Source: Flavobacterium sp.
GTDB taxonomy: Bacteria; Bacteroidota; Bacteroidia; Flavobacteriales; Flavobacteriaceae
DNA: 12,669 bases
Assembly: GCA_023253295.1 (NCBI GenBank)
Contig: JALRGZ010000086.1
Span: forward strand, 1 to 12,669
Direction of reading: 5' to 3'
Shown: positions 1 through 8,093 of the stretch, piece by piece
Layout: each line of letters starts with the position of its first letter
Numbering within the stretch: position 1 is the first letter of the stretch
The notes under the pieces: generated by a model
What the model saw: only the letters and a program-made list of their open reading frames with translations
Told to the model about the DNA's origin: nothing
Database searches by the model: none
Program-made: the position numbers and the translations under genes

Positions 1-1
1 T

Positions 2-346
2 AATATTCCGGAGTTGTTTAATAAACCACAAATCAAAAGCCGTATTTCGGTTTTGATTACCAAAGTCCGCTTGATGGATATGTACATTCATTTGGATAAT
101 ATTCCGGATAAGAAAGTGGTGGAATTAGTAAGTGAGGTTAATAAAGAATTGGCCACTTTGCAACGCCAAATGGATATTTTAACCGAGAAAAGTAAAATTC
201 CGGTTGAAGAAGGGGAAGACGAAATGAGAAGAATGTTGTTGGATTCGGCAAGAGCAATTCCTAACAATCCAATGATGCCTAACCCATCAGTTCTTCCGGC
301 TAATACAAGATCCATCATTAACCCAAACGACGCCAGAGTTGAGTAA
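2..346 (+). CDS. C-terminal part of an unrecognised protein (5' truncated by window)
   Basis: The reading frame is open from the first complete codon (N-I-P-E) to a TAA at 344-346, so this is the tail of a longer gene and the TTG at 14 need not be a start. About 114 residues are visible. The first half is charged and predicted helical, with a heptad-like stretch (VVELVSEVNKELATLQRQMD) that could form a short coiled coil. The last 40 residues are rich in Pro, Asn and Ala (NNPMMPNPSVLPAN) and look disordered. No catalytic motif, membrane segment or signal is visible in this part, and I do not recognise the family. The stop codon lies inside the start region of mfd (8 nt overlap), so the two genes are probably co-transcribed and perhaps translationally coupled. 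Confidence 0.75.
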   Translation, partial: NIPELFNKPQIKSRISVLITKVRLMDMYIHLDNIPDKKVVELVSEVNKELATLQRQMDILTEKSKIPVEEGEDEMRRMLLDSARAIPNNPMMPNPSVLPANTRSIINPNDARVE

Positions 347-3300
347 ATCTGCCCTATATACCATCTACGAAACTTCGCCTAAAACGCAACAAATTGTTGC
401 TTCATTACAGGAAAACAATGCAGCCAAATTACACCTTAGTGGACTCTTAGGTTCTGCGACTTCTTTTCTCATTCGGTCGGTTTTTAAGAAATCCGAATTG
501 CCTTTTTTGGTGATTTTAAACAATAAAGAAGAAGCGGCTTATTATCTGAATGATTTGGAACAAATGGTGGGCGAGGAAGACGTTTTGTTTTATCCGGGTT
601 CTTTTCGTCGTCCGTACCAAATAGAGGAAGTGGATAATGCCAATGTGTTGCTTCGTGCTGAGGTTTTAAACCGAATCAATTCGCGCAAAAAACCCGCAGT
701 AATTGTCAGTTATCCGGAAGCCCTTTTTGAAAAAGTGGTAACCCGTCGTGATTTGGACAAAAACACTTTGAAAGTGCATGTGGGTGATAAAATTTCAATT
801 GATTTTATCAATGAAGTTTTATTTGAATACGAATTTAAAAGAGTGGATTTTATTACTGAACCAGGTGAGTTTTCCGTTCGTGGAGGAATTGTCGATGTAT
901 TTTCTTTTTCGAATGATAATCCGTACCGAATTGAGTTTTTTGGTAACGAGGTCGATAGTATCCGAACCTTTGATGTAGCTACTCAATTATCGATTGAACA
1001 GCAAAAGAAAATCACCATAATTCCTAATGTCGAGAACAAAGTTTTTCAGGAAAACAGAGAGTCTTTTTTAGATTATATTTCGGAGAAAACGGTTCTTTTC
1101 ATTCAAAATACGGAAGATGTTTTAGCACAATTGGACAAGCAATTTGCCCGAGCCGAAGATGCTTTTGAAAAATTATCTAAAGACATCAAACATGCCACTC
1201 CGGAGCAATTATTTTTAGACCAAAAGGCTTTTGTAAAACGAGCGTTGGATTTTTCAGTTGTCGAATTAAGTTCCAAAGCGATTTTCAGAACTACAAGAAA
1301 GTTCGAATTTCACATTCAGCCGCAGCCTTCGTTCAACAAACAATTTGATTTGTTATTGAACAATTTGAGTGAGAATCATTTTAATGGGCACAAAAATTAT
1401 TTGTTTTGTTCGAATGAAGCTCAGGCAAAGCGTTTTCATGATATTTTTGAGAGTTTAGACGAAGCTAATTCAGAGAATATCCGCAAGCAATACAACACGA
1501 TTGTGTTGCCCATGTATCAGGGTTTTATTGACGAAGAAAATCAAATTTCCTGCTATACCGATCATCAGATTTTTGAACGTTACCATAAATTCAGTATCAA
1601 AAACGGTTATTCGAAAAAGCAGAATATCACCTTAAAAGAGTTGACTACACTTTCAGTGGGCGATTATGTAACGCATATTGACCACGGAATTGGGAAATTT
1701 GGCGGATTGCAAAAAATTCAGGTCGAAGGCAAAACGCAGGAAGCGATTAAACTGGTGTATGCTGATAATGACATTGTGTATGTTAGTATTCATTCGCTAC
1801 ACAAAATTTCTAAATACAACGGCAAAGACGGAACGCCTCCAAAAATATACAAATTAGGCTCGAATGCCTGGAAAGCTTTAAAACAAAAAACTAAGGCCAG
1901 AGTCAAACATATTGCGTTCAACTTGATTCAGTTGTATGCCAAAAGACGTTTGGAAAAAGGTTTTCAATACGCGCCGGATAGTTATTTGCAAAACGAATTA
2001 GAAAGTTCGTTTATTTATGAAGATACACCGGACCAAATTAAATCGACTGCTGAAGTAAAAGCCGATATGGAAAGCGACCGTCCAATGGATCGTTTGGTTT
2101 GTGGAGACGTAGGTTTTGGAAAAACCGAAGTCGCTATTCGTGCCGCTTTCAAAGCAGTTGATAATAGTAAACAGGTAGCTGTTTTGGTACCAACAACTAT
2201 TTTGGCTTACCAACATTATCGTACTTTTTCAGAGCGATTGAAAGATATGCCGGTAAAAATTGGCTATTTGAATCGTTTTAGAACAGCTAAGCAAAAGGCT
2301 GAAACCTTAAAAGAATTAGCCGAAGGCAAATTAGATATAGTTATTGGAACGCATCAATTGGTGAACAAAAATGTCGTTTTTAAAGATTTAGGTTTGTTGA
2401 TTGTGGACGAAGAGCAGAAATTTGGAGTCAACGTAAAAGATAAGTTGAAAACCATTGCAGCTAATGTCGATACGCTGACTTTAACGGCCACTCCAATTCC
2501 GAGAACTCTGCAGTTTTCGTTAATGGCGGCTCGTGATTTATCGGTAATTACAACCCCTCCACCTAACAGATATCCTATTGAAACCAATGTGGTTGGTTTT
2601 AACGAAGAAGTAATTCGTGATGCAATTTCGTATGAAATTCAGCGTAACGGTCAGGTGTATTTTATCAATAACCGAATCGAAAACATCAAAGAAGTAGCCG
2701 GAATGATTCAGCGTTTGGTGCCTAATGCCAAAGTAGGAATTGGTCACGGACAAATGGACGGTAAAAAACTCGAAGAGTTGATGCTTGCCTTTATGAATGG
2801 TGAATTTGATGTTTTGGTCGCAACAACCATTATCGAAAGTGGATTGGATGTGCCTAATGCCAATACCATTTTTATCAATAATGCCAATAATTTTGGTCTC
2901 TCGGATTTACATCAAATGCGTGGACGTGTGGGACGAAGCAATAAGAAAGCCTTTTGTTATTTTATTTGTCCGCCTTATTCGTCGATGACTGAGGAAGCCC
3001 GAAAACGTATTCAAGCTTTGGAGCAATTTTCTGAATTGGGTAGCGGATTCAATATTGCCATGAAGGATTTAGAAATTCGTGGTGCTGGAGATTTGTTAGG
3101 AGGAGAACAATCCGGTTTTATTAATGAAATTGGTTTTGATACCTACCAAAAAATCATGAACGAGGCGATTGAAGAACTGAAAGAAAACGAATTCAAGGAT
3201 TTGTATCCGGTTGAAAATGATATTGAAACCAAAGAATACGTAAAAGACCTGCAAATTGATACCGATTTTGAGTTGCTGTTTTCGGATGAATACATCAATA

Positions 3301-3707
3301 ATATTTCGGAGCGTATGAATTTGTATAACGAATTGAGCGCCATTAAAAATGAAGAGGAATTGCAGGTTTTCCAAACTAAACTGATTGACCGTTTTGGGCC
3401 ATTACCTCCAAGAGCGAATGCTTTAATGAACAGTATCCGCATTAAATGGGTAGCTACTCAGGTAGGAATTGAAAAATTGGTGATGAAACAAGGGAAAATG
3501 ATTGGTTATTTTGTTTCGGATCAACAATCGGATTTTTATCAGTCCAATCGATTTCATAAAGTTTTAGTCTTTGTTCAAAAGCATCCTACACTTTGTAAAA
3601 TGAAAGAAAAACAAACCCCAAATGGTTTGCGTTTATTACTGACATTCGATAATGTAAAATCAACAAAGAGAGCTTTGGAGTTGATGGAGATGTTGGGGCA
3701 AGGTTAA
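339..3707 (+). CDS. mfd: Mfd, transcription-repair coupling factor
   Basis: This 1122-residue protein has the usual length and domain order of Mfd, the ATP-driven translocase that removes stalled RNA polymerase from damaged DNA and recruits UvrA. Residues 1-340 are the UvrB-like module. The RNA-polymerase-interacting, CarD-like domain spans about 435-530 (VGDYVTHIDHGIG at 440-452). The helicase motor has Walker A GDVGFGKT at 589-596, DEEQ at 690-693, TATPIPR at 716-722 and the arginine-finger motif HQMRGRVGR at 858-866. The C-terminal TRCF regulatory domain begins near residue 1000. The start is TTG at 339; the N-terminus M-S-K-S-A-L-Y follows directly and no in-frame ATG lies near. It overlaps the upstream gene by 8 nt. 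No terminator separates it from the convergent gene 3 nt downstream. Its last codons are repeated at 4833-4892. Confidence 0.97.
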   Translation: MSKSALYTIYETSPKTQQIVASLQENNAAKLHLSGLLGSATSFLIRSVFKKSELPFLVILNNKEEAAYYLNDLEQMVGEEDVLFYPGSFRRPYQIEEVDNANVLLRAEVLNRINSRKKPAVIVSYPEALFEKVVTRRDLDKNTLKVHVGDKISIDFINEVLFEYEFKRVDFITEPGEFSVRGGIVDVFSFSNDNPYRIEFFGNEVDSIRTFDVATQLSIEQQKKITIIPNVENKVFQENRESFLDYISEKTVLFIQNTEDVLAQLDKQFARAEDAFEKLSKDIKHATPEQLFLDQKAFVKRALDFSVVELSSKAIFRTTRKFEFHIQPQPSFNKQFDLLLNNLSENHFNGHKNYLFCSNEAQAKRFHDIFESLDEANSENIRKQYNTIVLPMYQGFIDEENQISCYTDHQIFERYHKFSIKNGYSKKQNITLKELTTLSVGDYVTHIDHGIGKFGGLQKIQVEGKTQEAIKLVYADNDIVYVSIHSLHKISKYNGKDGTPPKIYKLGSNAWKALKQKTKARVKHIAFNLIQLYAKRRLEKGFQYAPDSYLQNELESSFIYEDTPDQIKSTAEVKADMESDRPMDRLVCGDVGFGKTEVAIRAAFKAVDNSKQVAVLVPTTILAYQHYRTFSERLKDMPVKIGYLNRFRTAKQKAETLKELAEGKLDIVIGTHQLVNKNVVFKDLGLLIVDEEQKFGVNVKDKLKTIAANVDTLTLTATPIPRTLQFSLMAARDLSVITTPPPNRYPIETNVVGFNEEVIRDAISYEIQRNGQVYFINNRIENIKEVAGMIQRLVPNAKVGIGHGQMDGKKLEELMLAFMNGEFDVLVATTIIESGLDVPNANTIFINNANNFGLSDLHQMRGRVGRSNKKAFCYFICPPYSSMTEEARKRIQALEQFSELGSGFNIAMKDLEIRGAGDLLGGEQSGFINEIGFDTYQKIMNEAIEELKENEFKDLYPVENDIETKEYVKDLQIDTDFELLFSDEYINNISERMNLYNELSAIKNEEELQVFQTKLIDRFGPLPPRANALMNSIRIKWVATQVGIEKLVMKQGKMIGYFVSDQQSDFYQSNRFHKVLVFVQKHPTLCKMKEKQTPNGLRLLLTFDNVKSTKRALELMEMLGQG

Positions 3708-3710
3708 GAA

Positions 3711-4754
3711 TTATTTGATCAGATAATTAAATTCTTTCAATGCTCCTGTTTTTCGGATTTCAAATAAATCCTCAACATAATAGCCATAATTTACTGTGAT
3801 TTTTCCATCGCTTACACTATTGTAGTTTTCTGGAAAATTTTGTTTAATTTGATTTTCAAATCTTTCATCATAAGTGAACTCAATAGGAGTGACAAAATTA
3901 ATTTTCTTTAATTTATCTAGGTCAGGGGAGATTGTATGATATAGTCCTTTAGGTTTTAATGGAGACGCCCATTTGCCTTCTTTTGTTGGATAAATATCAT
4001 CAAAAACAAATCTCATTTGTAATAATTCTCCTTTATATTCTAAAACATATAGTAAACAATATTCAAAATCAGCAAAAAACGTTTTAAAAGGAACATAATT
4101 TTGTTGTATTGGAGCTGAATGTGGTGGGTAAGTTGTGAAATGAATAGTGTCTTTTTTAAAATCGCCATAGATGTTTTTTACAACTAAGTATTTAGATAGA
4201 ATTCTGGAAGTTAATGCGCCTACATTGCAATAACCTGAGGGAGAATTCCAAGTTTTGATTTTTTTACCAATGAACACGTAGAGTTTTGTTGGTTTTTCGG
4301 GATGTTTTGGCCAAACTTCACAAGGTTCTAATTCTAAACTAATATTTATTTTTTTCTTTTTTATTAAATCTGCTATTAAGAATTTTTTGGTCGTGTGCCA
4401 GTAGGATTCAAAACAAAGAGAGTCCGTTATTTTAGCTTTTATTTCAAAGTTTCCTAAGCTATCCGTTTTAATAACGTAATTTTTGTTATTATAAAGCTTA
4501 TCAAATTCAGCGTTTCTTATTTTTAAGTTATTTAAGTGATAAAATATATCTTTTTTTTCATCAGGGGTTTCTCTCGTCGCTTTTTCATAAAGCAGATCAT
4601 TATATTTTCGAAATTTATTGATGGTGTCATTTATAATAATAGTAACTGTGCGATTTGGAAAAGTTCCAGAGTTATGGGCTTTTCCTTTTATAATTACTTC
4701 TTGTGAAAAAGCTATTTGAAATATTAATAAAAACAATAAAAAAGTTCTTTTCAT
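3711..4754 (-). CDS. Exported protein of unknown function (possible insertion behind mfd)
   Basis: The product has 347 residues and begins with a clear signal peptide (MKRTFLLFLLIFQIAFSQ), so it should be exported to the periplasm or cell surface. Residues about 19-130 are beta-rich and end in a D-S-L-G-N-F-E-I turn, which resembles the carboxypeptidase-regulatory or transthyretin-like domains common in Bacteroidetes exported proteins. The rest (K-L-Y-V-F-I-G-K-K near the middle, then D-I-Y-P-T-K-E-G-K-W) resembles a family of uncharacterised Bacteroidetes proteins, but I cannot name a function. No catalytic motif is evident. The gene is visibly more AT-rich than mfd: sampled 60-nt lines are about 18-27% GC, against 30-48% in mfd. 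It converges on mfd with a 3-nt gap and is flanked on its upstream side by a duplicated mfd tail, so recent acquisition is likely. A weak -7-like TACATTTA lies about 20 nt before the ATG. Confidence 0.85.
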   Translation of the reverse strand: MKRTFLLFLLIFQIAFSQEVIIKGKAHNSGTFPNRTVTIIINDTINKFRKYNDLLYEKATRETPDEKKDIFYHLNNLKIRNAEFDKLYNNKNYVIKTDSLGNFEIKAKITDSLCFESYWHTTKKFLIADLIKKKKINISLELEPCEVWPKHPEKPTKLYVFIGKKIKTWNSPSGYCNVGALTSRILSKYLVVKNIYGDFKKDTIHFTTYPPHSAPIQQNYVPFKTFFADFEYCLLYVLEYKGELLQMRFVFDDIYPTKEGKWASPLKPKGLYHTISPDLDKLKKINFVTPIEFTYDERFENQIKQNFPENYNSVSDGKITVNYGYYVEDLFEIRKTGALKEFNYLIK

Positions 4755-5067
4755 TTTGAATTATTTGTTCTCATAAATGTATGTTTTTTCTTTTAAAACT
4801 TTCTGTTTTATTAAACTTTTATCCAAGTTTTACAATTAAAATCTACAAAACGAGCTTTGGAGCTGATGGAAATGTTGGGAGGAAAGGAATAGTAAAAAAA
4901 GTTTTACAAGCTTTAGTACTGGATTTTTGTATTAAAAGTTTTGTAGTTTTTTCAGAGTTTGTTCATTTTTTATGTAGTTGAACGAATAATTTAAAATTAA
5001 CGGGGATTCGCGAGTTTTTTTTATAAATTTAGTTTCTAATACTAAAAATTATTGTTGCTTAAGTTTT
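4755..5067. other. Divergent intergenic region (313 nt)
   Basis: This AT-rich stretch lies between the divergently transcribed exported-protein gene and the sensor kinase gene. Its main content is the mfd tail remnant described separately. An 11-bp direct repeat AAGTTTTACAA occurs at 4825-4835 and 4899-4909, flanking the remnant. A TAAATTTA at 5024-5031 could be an imperfect -7 element for the kinase gene, but no TTG sits at the right distance. No RNA gene or terminator hairpin is apparent. Confidence 0.6.
4833..4892 (+). pseudogene. Stranded remnant of the mfd 3' end
   Basis: Reading in frame from 4833 to the TAG at 4890-4892 gives Q-L-K-S-T-K-R-A-L-E-L-M-E-M-L-G-G-K-E-stop. The fourteen residues KSTKRALELMEMLG (4839-4880) are identical to Mfd residues 1107-1120 encoded at 3657-3698. 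The two DNA copies differ at 6 of 42 positions and all six changes are synonymous (tca/tct, aag/aaa, aga/cga, ttg/ctg, gag/gaa, ggg/gga). Upstream of 4833 the similarity fades, perhaps with a 1-nt deletion (aat-gta against aat-ta). There is no start codon or body, so this is a non-functional gene end. It most likely marks the former end of the resident mfd before the segment 3708-4832 arrived. Confidence 0.85.
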
Positions 5068-7152
5068 ATGACAATAAAAAAAACGTCCCCAAAAATACTT
5101 TTTTTAATATTTTCTTCTAGTGTTGTTTTTTTGATGCTATATGCTGTTTTGCTGTATTATATCGATAAGACAGAAAAGGATGCCTATCAAAATTCGGTCG
5201 AGTTATTTGAAAGCAAAATCAATCAATTATTGTTGTTAGAGTCGAAACCGATTTTAACTGCATTAAAAAATGATACTAATTGGGATGAATTTGTAGCTTT
5301 CATTGCAACCAGAAATCAGGCTTGGTATGATGAAACGATTAGCAATGAATTAGGAATTTATGGGGCGGATTATTTAGGCGTTTATGATCAAAATAAACAA
5401 TTTATTACCCGAACTCCTACTTCTGTAATAAGAACCAAAGATTTTATTCCAAAACAAGCTATGGGAGTTTTGGATAAAAAAGGAGTGGCTAAATTTTATT
5501 TGCAAATTCCGGAAGGAGTTGTTGAAGTAACCGGAGCTACTGTTCACCCTTCAGACGATCCTTATAAAAACAAGACCAAGAGTTCCGGTTATTTCTTTGC
5601 TGTGCGTTTAATCAACAATAAGTTTATTAAAAATCTGCAGAAAATAACTTCTTCAAAAATCCAATTGCTTAATGTGGAAGATACTATAGTTGAGCAAAGG
5701 CATAAAGTGAGTACCATTTTTTCTTTAAAAAATTCTAAAGGGGAATTAATTGGTAAATTACTTTTTGAAAGGAATTTTGATGTTTATTTTGAGAATACAA
5801 TTCGTATCCTGTATATTATAATTGCTGTTTTCTTAATCTATTTGGTGGTAAGTATTTATTATACCCAAAAATTAGTTTATCGTCCTTTGTATTTAGTCCG
5901 TAGAGCATTGAAAAGAGGGAGCTTGGGTGCAATAGCCGAGCTGAAAAAAACGAGTGGTGAGTTTAGTTATATTGGTAAATTATTTGAAGAAAATAATAAT
6001 CAGAAAATTGCTTTGATTAAGGCCAAACTCAAAGCAGAGGAAGGCGATTTGTTAAAAGCTTCTTTTTTAGCCAATTTGTCGCACGAGATCAGAACCCCAA
6101 TGAATGCTATCAATGGATTTACTGAGCTTATTTTGAATACGGAACTTGATGAAAAAGAACGTTTTGAGTATTTGAATGTAATTCAAAAAAACGGTCAAAA
6201 TCTGGTTTCTATTATTGATGATTTAATAGAAATGTCTAAAATTGATGCGAACCAAATTTCGCCTAACTTTAACGAGTTTAATTTAGAGTCTTGTATTGAG
6301 GAACTTTATGAAACAGTAAAAGTTACCATTCCTAAAAAGAAACCTCTGAAGTTTAAATTGTATAAAAGCCTTGTTCCGGCAGCTTATAATATTGTTACAG
6401 ATGAAATTAAATTAAAACAGGTTATTATTAATTTGTTGACCAATGCTATTAAATATACTGATGAAGGTTTGGTAGAGTTTAGTTACGAAATTGATGAAGT
6501 GGCAAAACAGATTTATTTTACTATTAAAGATACGGGTTCCGGTATTGAGGAAAATCAACATAAACATGTTTTTGACCGTTTCAAACGTGTGGAGAATGAC
6601 AGATCTATTATGGTTGGTGGATTAGGTTTGGGACTTTCGATATCCAAAGCTTATATTGAAATTTTGGGTGGAGCCATTAGTATGGAGTCAAAAATAGGTA
6701 AGGGTTCTGTTTTTTATTTTTCAATTCCTTTAAAATATGCTATGGCCGAACATATTGTGGTGAAGCCTGTTAGAGAAAAAGAGATTGCGAAATCAGAAAA
6801 TAAAGTCATTCTGATTGCCGAAGATGATAACATCAATTTTTTATTGTTCCAAAAAATGATGAAGGACAAGAGTTTTAAAATTATCAGGGCTAGAAACGGA
6901 CAAGAGGCTGTGGATATTTGTATCAATAATTCAGAAATTGATTTGGTTTTAATGGATATCAAGATGCCTGTAATGAATGGATTTGAAGCCATTGAAAGGA
7001 TTAGATCAATCCGTCCGGAATTAGTAATTATTGCACAAACCGCTTACTCTTCTTCGGAAGACAAAGCTAAAATTGAGAAAGCAGGATTTGATGATTTTAT
7101 TACCAAACCCTTAAACAGAGAACATTTGTTTGAATTAATCGATAAATATTAA
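5068..7152 (+). CDS. CHASE4-type hybrid sensor histidine kinase with receiver domain
   Basis: This 694-residue inner-membrane sensor is predicted to autophosphorylate on histidine and pass the phosphate to its own receiver domain. Two membrane segments (about 9-31 and 247-265) enclose a periplasmic domain of about 210 residues. Its pattern (N-W-D-E-F, then a run ending W-Y-D-E-T, then G-A-D-Y-L-G-V-Y-D) fits CHASE4. A HAMP-like linker follows (about 268-322). HisKA has the phospho-acceptor in LSHEIRTP (H339). The ATPase domain shows the N box around N459, DTGSGIEE at 488-495 and GGLGLGLS at 517-524. The receiver has D586/D587, phosphorylatable D630 in MDIKMP, T658 and K680. No DNA-binding output or HPt domain is present, so the partner regulator lies elsewhere. 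The ATG at 5068 precedes TM1 directly. An outer-membrane barrel gene follows after 10 nt. The stimulus is unknown. Confidence 0.93.
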   Translation: MTIKKTSPKILFLIFSSSVVFLMLYAVLLYYIDKTEKDAYQNSVELFESKINQLLLLESKPILTALKNDTNWDEFVAFIATRNQAWYDETISNELGIYGADYLGVYDQNKQFITRTPTSVIRTKDFIPKQAMGVLDKKGVAKFYLQIPEGVVEVTGATVHPSDDPYKNKTKSSGYFFAVRLINNKFIKNLQKITSSKIQLLNVEDTIVEQRHKVSTIFSLKNSKGELIGKLLFERNFDVYFENTIRILYIIIAVFLIYLVVSIYYTQKLVYRPLYLVRRALKRGSLGAIAELKKTSGEFSYIGKLFEENNNQKIALIKAKLKAEEGDLLKASFLANLSHEIRTPMNAINGFTELILNTELDEKERFEYLNVIQKNGQNLVSIIDDLIEMSKIDANQISPNFNEFNLESCIEELYETVKVTIPKKKPLKFKLYKSLVPAAYNIVTDEIKLKQVIINLLTNAIKYTDEGLVEFSYEIDEVAKQIYFTIKDTGSGIEENQHKHVFDRFKRVENDRSIMVGGLGLGLSISKAYIEILGGAISMESKIGKGSVFYFSIPLKYAMAEHIVVKPVREKEIAKSENKVILIAEDDNINFLLFQKMMKDKSFKIIRARNGQEAVDICINNSEIDLVLMDIKMPVMNGFEAIERIRSIRPELVIIAQTAYSSSEDKAKIEKAGFDDFITKPLNREHLFELIDKY

Positions 7153-7162
7153 TGTATTTCAA

Positions 7163-8032
7163 ATGGGGATAGTGAGAAGAAACGTTTTTTTTATTTTTAT
7201 GCTGTTTTCTATTAACGGATTCTCACAAGAGAATAAAGAAGGTGAAGAATCTGTTTTAGAGGATAAAAAACTAAGTTTTAATGTTGATTTAGTGAGTCGT
7301 TATCTTTGGCGTGGACAATGTTGGGGAGGCGATTATTTTGCTGTGCAACCTACAATAGAATATGCGTTAACTCCAAAAATAACTATCGGTACTTGGGCTA
7401 CAACCAATTTTAAGAAAGAGTATTATTATCCTGATAATGAAAATTATTATAAAGGTTATCACGAAATCGATTTATACTTAGGTTACCAAATTACGGATTT
7501 TTTACAATTTCAATTTTGGGATTATTATTGGCCTTCGGTATCAAAAGTAGAAGGTGTTAGTAATAAACTTTTTGATTATGGAACTACAAGTTCTCAAACA
7601 ATAGATGCTATTTTGTATTTTGATTTTTCGGAAGCTTATCGTTATCCTTTTAATGCAACGATAAGTACTTTTGTTGGAGGAAATGATTATCGTTTTGATA
7701 GCAATGATAAACCTAAACGCAATTACACTACTTACGTAGAATTAGGTTATACTTTTAATTTGTTAGATAAAACAAAATGTAAATTCATTCAAAATTTGGA
7801 ATTGTTGCCTTCTGTAGGAGTTGTTTTGAATAATAAAGCAGCCTATTATAATTTTGCCGATTATGATAAACCATCTTTGATTAATATGTCTTTAAAAGCA
7901 ATAAAGGAATTTGATTTGGGTGGAAATGTTGCAATGCCTTTTTCGTTGAATTATGTTCATAATGGAGCGACAAAAAACACCGATTTTTTCGGAAAGAATT
8001 TTTTAATAGCAGGAATTAGTTATTCGTATTAA
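7163..8032 (+). CDS. Small outer-membrane beta-barrel protein, putative porin
   Basis: The 289-residue product has a signal peptide (residues 1-22, ending N-G-F-S-Q) and then alternating polar and aromatic strands typical of an outer-membrane barrel. The first strand carries S-R-Y-L-W-R-G (45-51), followed by G-G-D-Y and a Q-P-T-I-E-Y strand. This arrangement is seen in Bacteroidetes proteins annotated as TorF-like or uncharacterised porins. The chain ends in a strand rich in aromatic residues with a terminal tyrosine (A-G-I-S-Y-S-Y), as expected for BAM-dependent insertion. The gene begins 10 nt after the kinase stop, so the two are almost certainly one transcript. The barrel may bring in, or be controlled by, whatever the kinase senses, but this is inferred from position only. 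A hairpin terminator follows the stop. Substrate specificity cannot be read from sequence. Confidence 0.82.
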   Translation: MGIVRRNVFFIFMLFSINGFSQENKEGEESVLEDKKLSFNVDLVSRYLWRGQCWGGDYFAVQPTIEYALTPKITIGTWATTNFKKEYYYPDNENYYKGYHEIDLYLGYQITDFLQFQFWDYYWPSVSKVEGVSNKLFDYGTTSSQTIDAILYFDFSEAYRYPFNATISTFVGGNDYRFDSNDKPKRNYTTYVELGYTFNLLDKTKCKFIQNLELLPSVGVVLNNKAAYYNFADYDKPSLINMSLKAIKEFDLGGNVAMPFSLNYVHNGATKNTDFFGKNFLIAGISYSY

Positions 8033-8042
8033 AATATAAAAA

Positions 8043-8069
8043 AAAGCAGGCTTCTATTAAGCCTGCTTT
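8043..8069. terminator. Bidirectional intrinsic terminator
   Basis: A perfect 11-bp stem (AAAGCAGGCTT at 8043-8053 pairing with AAGCCTGCTTT at 8059-8069) closes a 5-nt loop. It lies between two converging genes: the barrel gene ends at 8032 and the ACT-protein gene ends at 8094. On the minus strand the stem is followed by a long T run (complement of the A-rich 8033-8042), a textbook U-tract. On the plus strand it is followed by a T-rich but interrupted stretch, so termination should be stronger for the minus-strand gene. Confidence 0.88.
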
Positions 8070-8093
8070 CTTAGTTGTTTTGTATTTATTGGT

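Noticed and set aside
1..108. The 12-mer taatattccgga at 1-12 and 97-108
   Set aside because: Both copies encode N-I-P within one coding region and no longer similarity surrounds them; short coincidence in a biased sequence.
4781..4981. A 66-codon plus-strand frame between the exported-protein gene and the kinase
   Set aside because: It runs out of frame through the mfd tail remnant, has low-complexity AT-rich composition and no recognisable domain, and is better explained as chance in a scar region.
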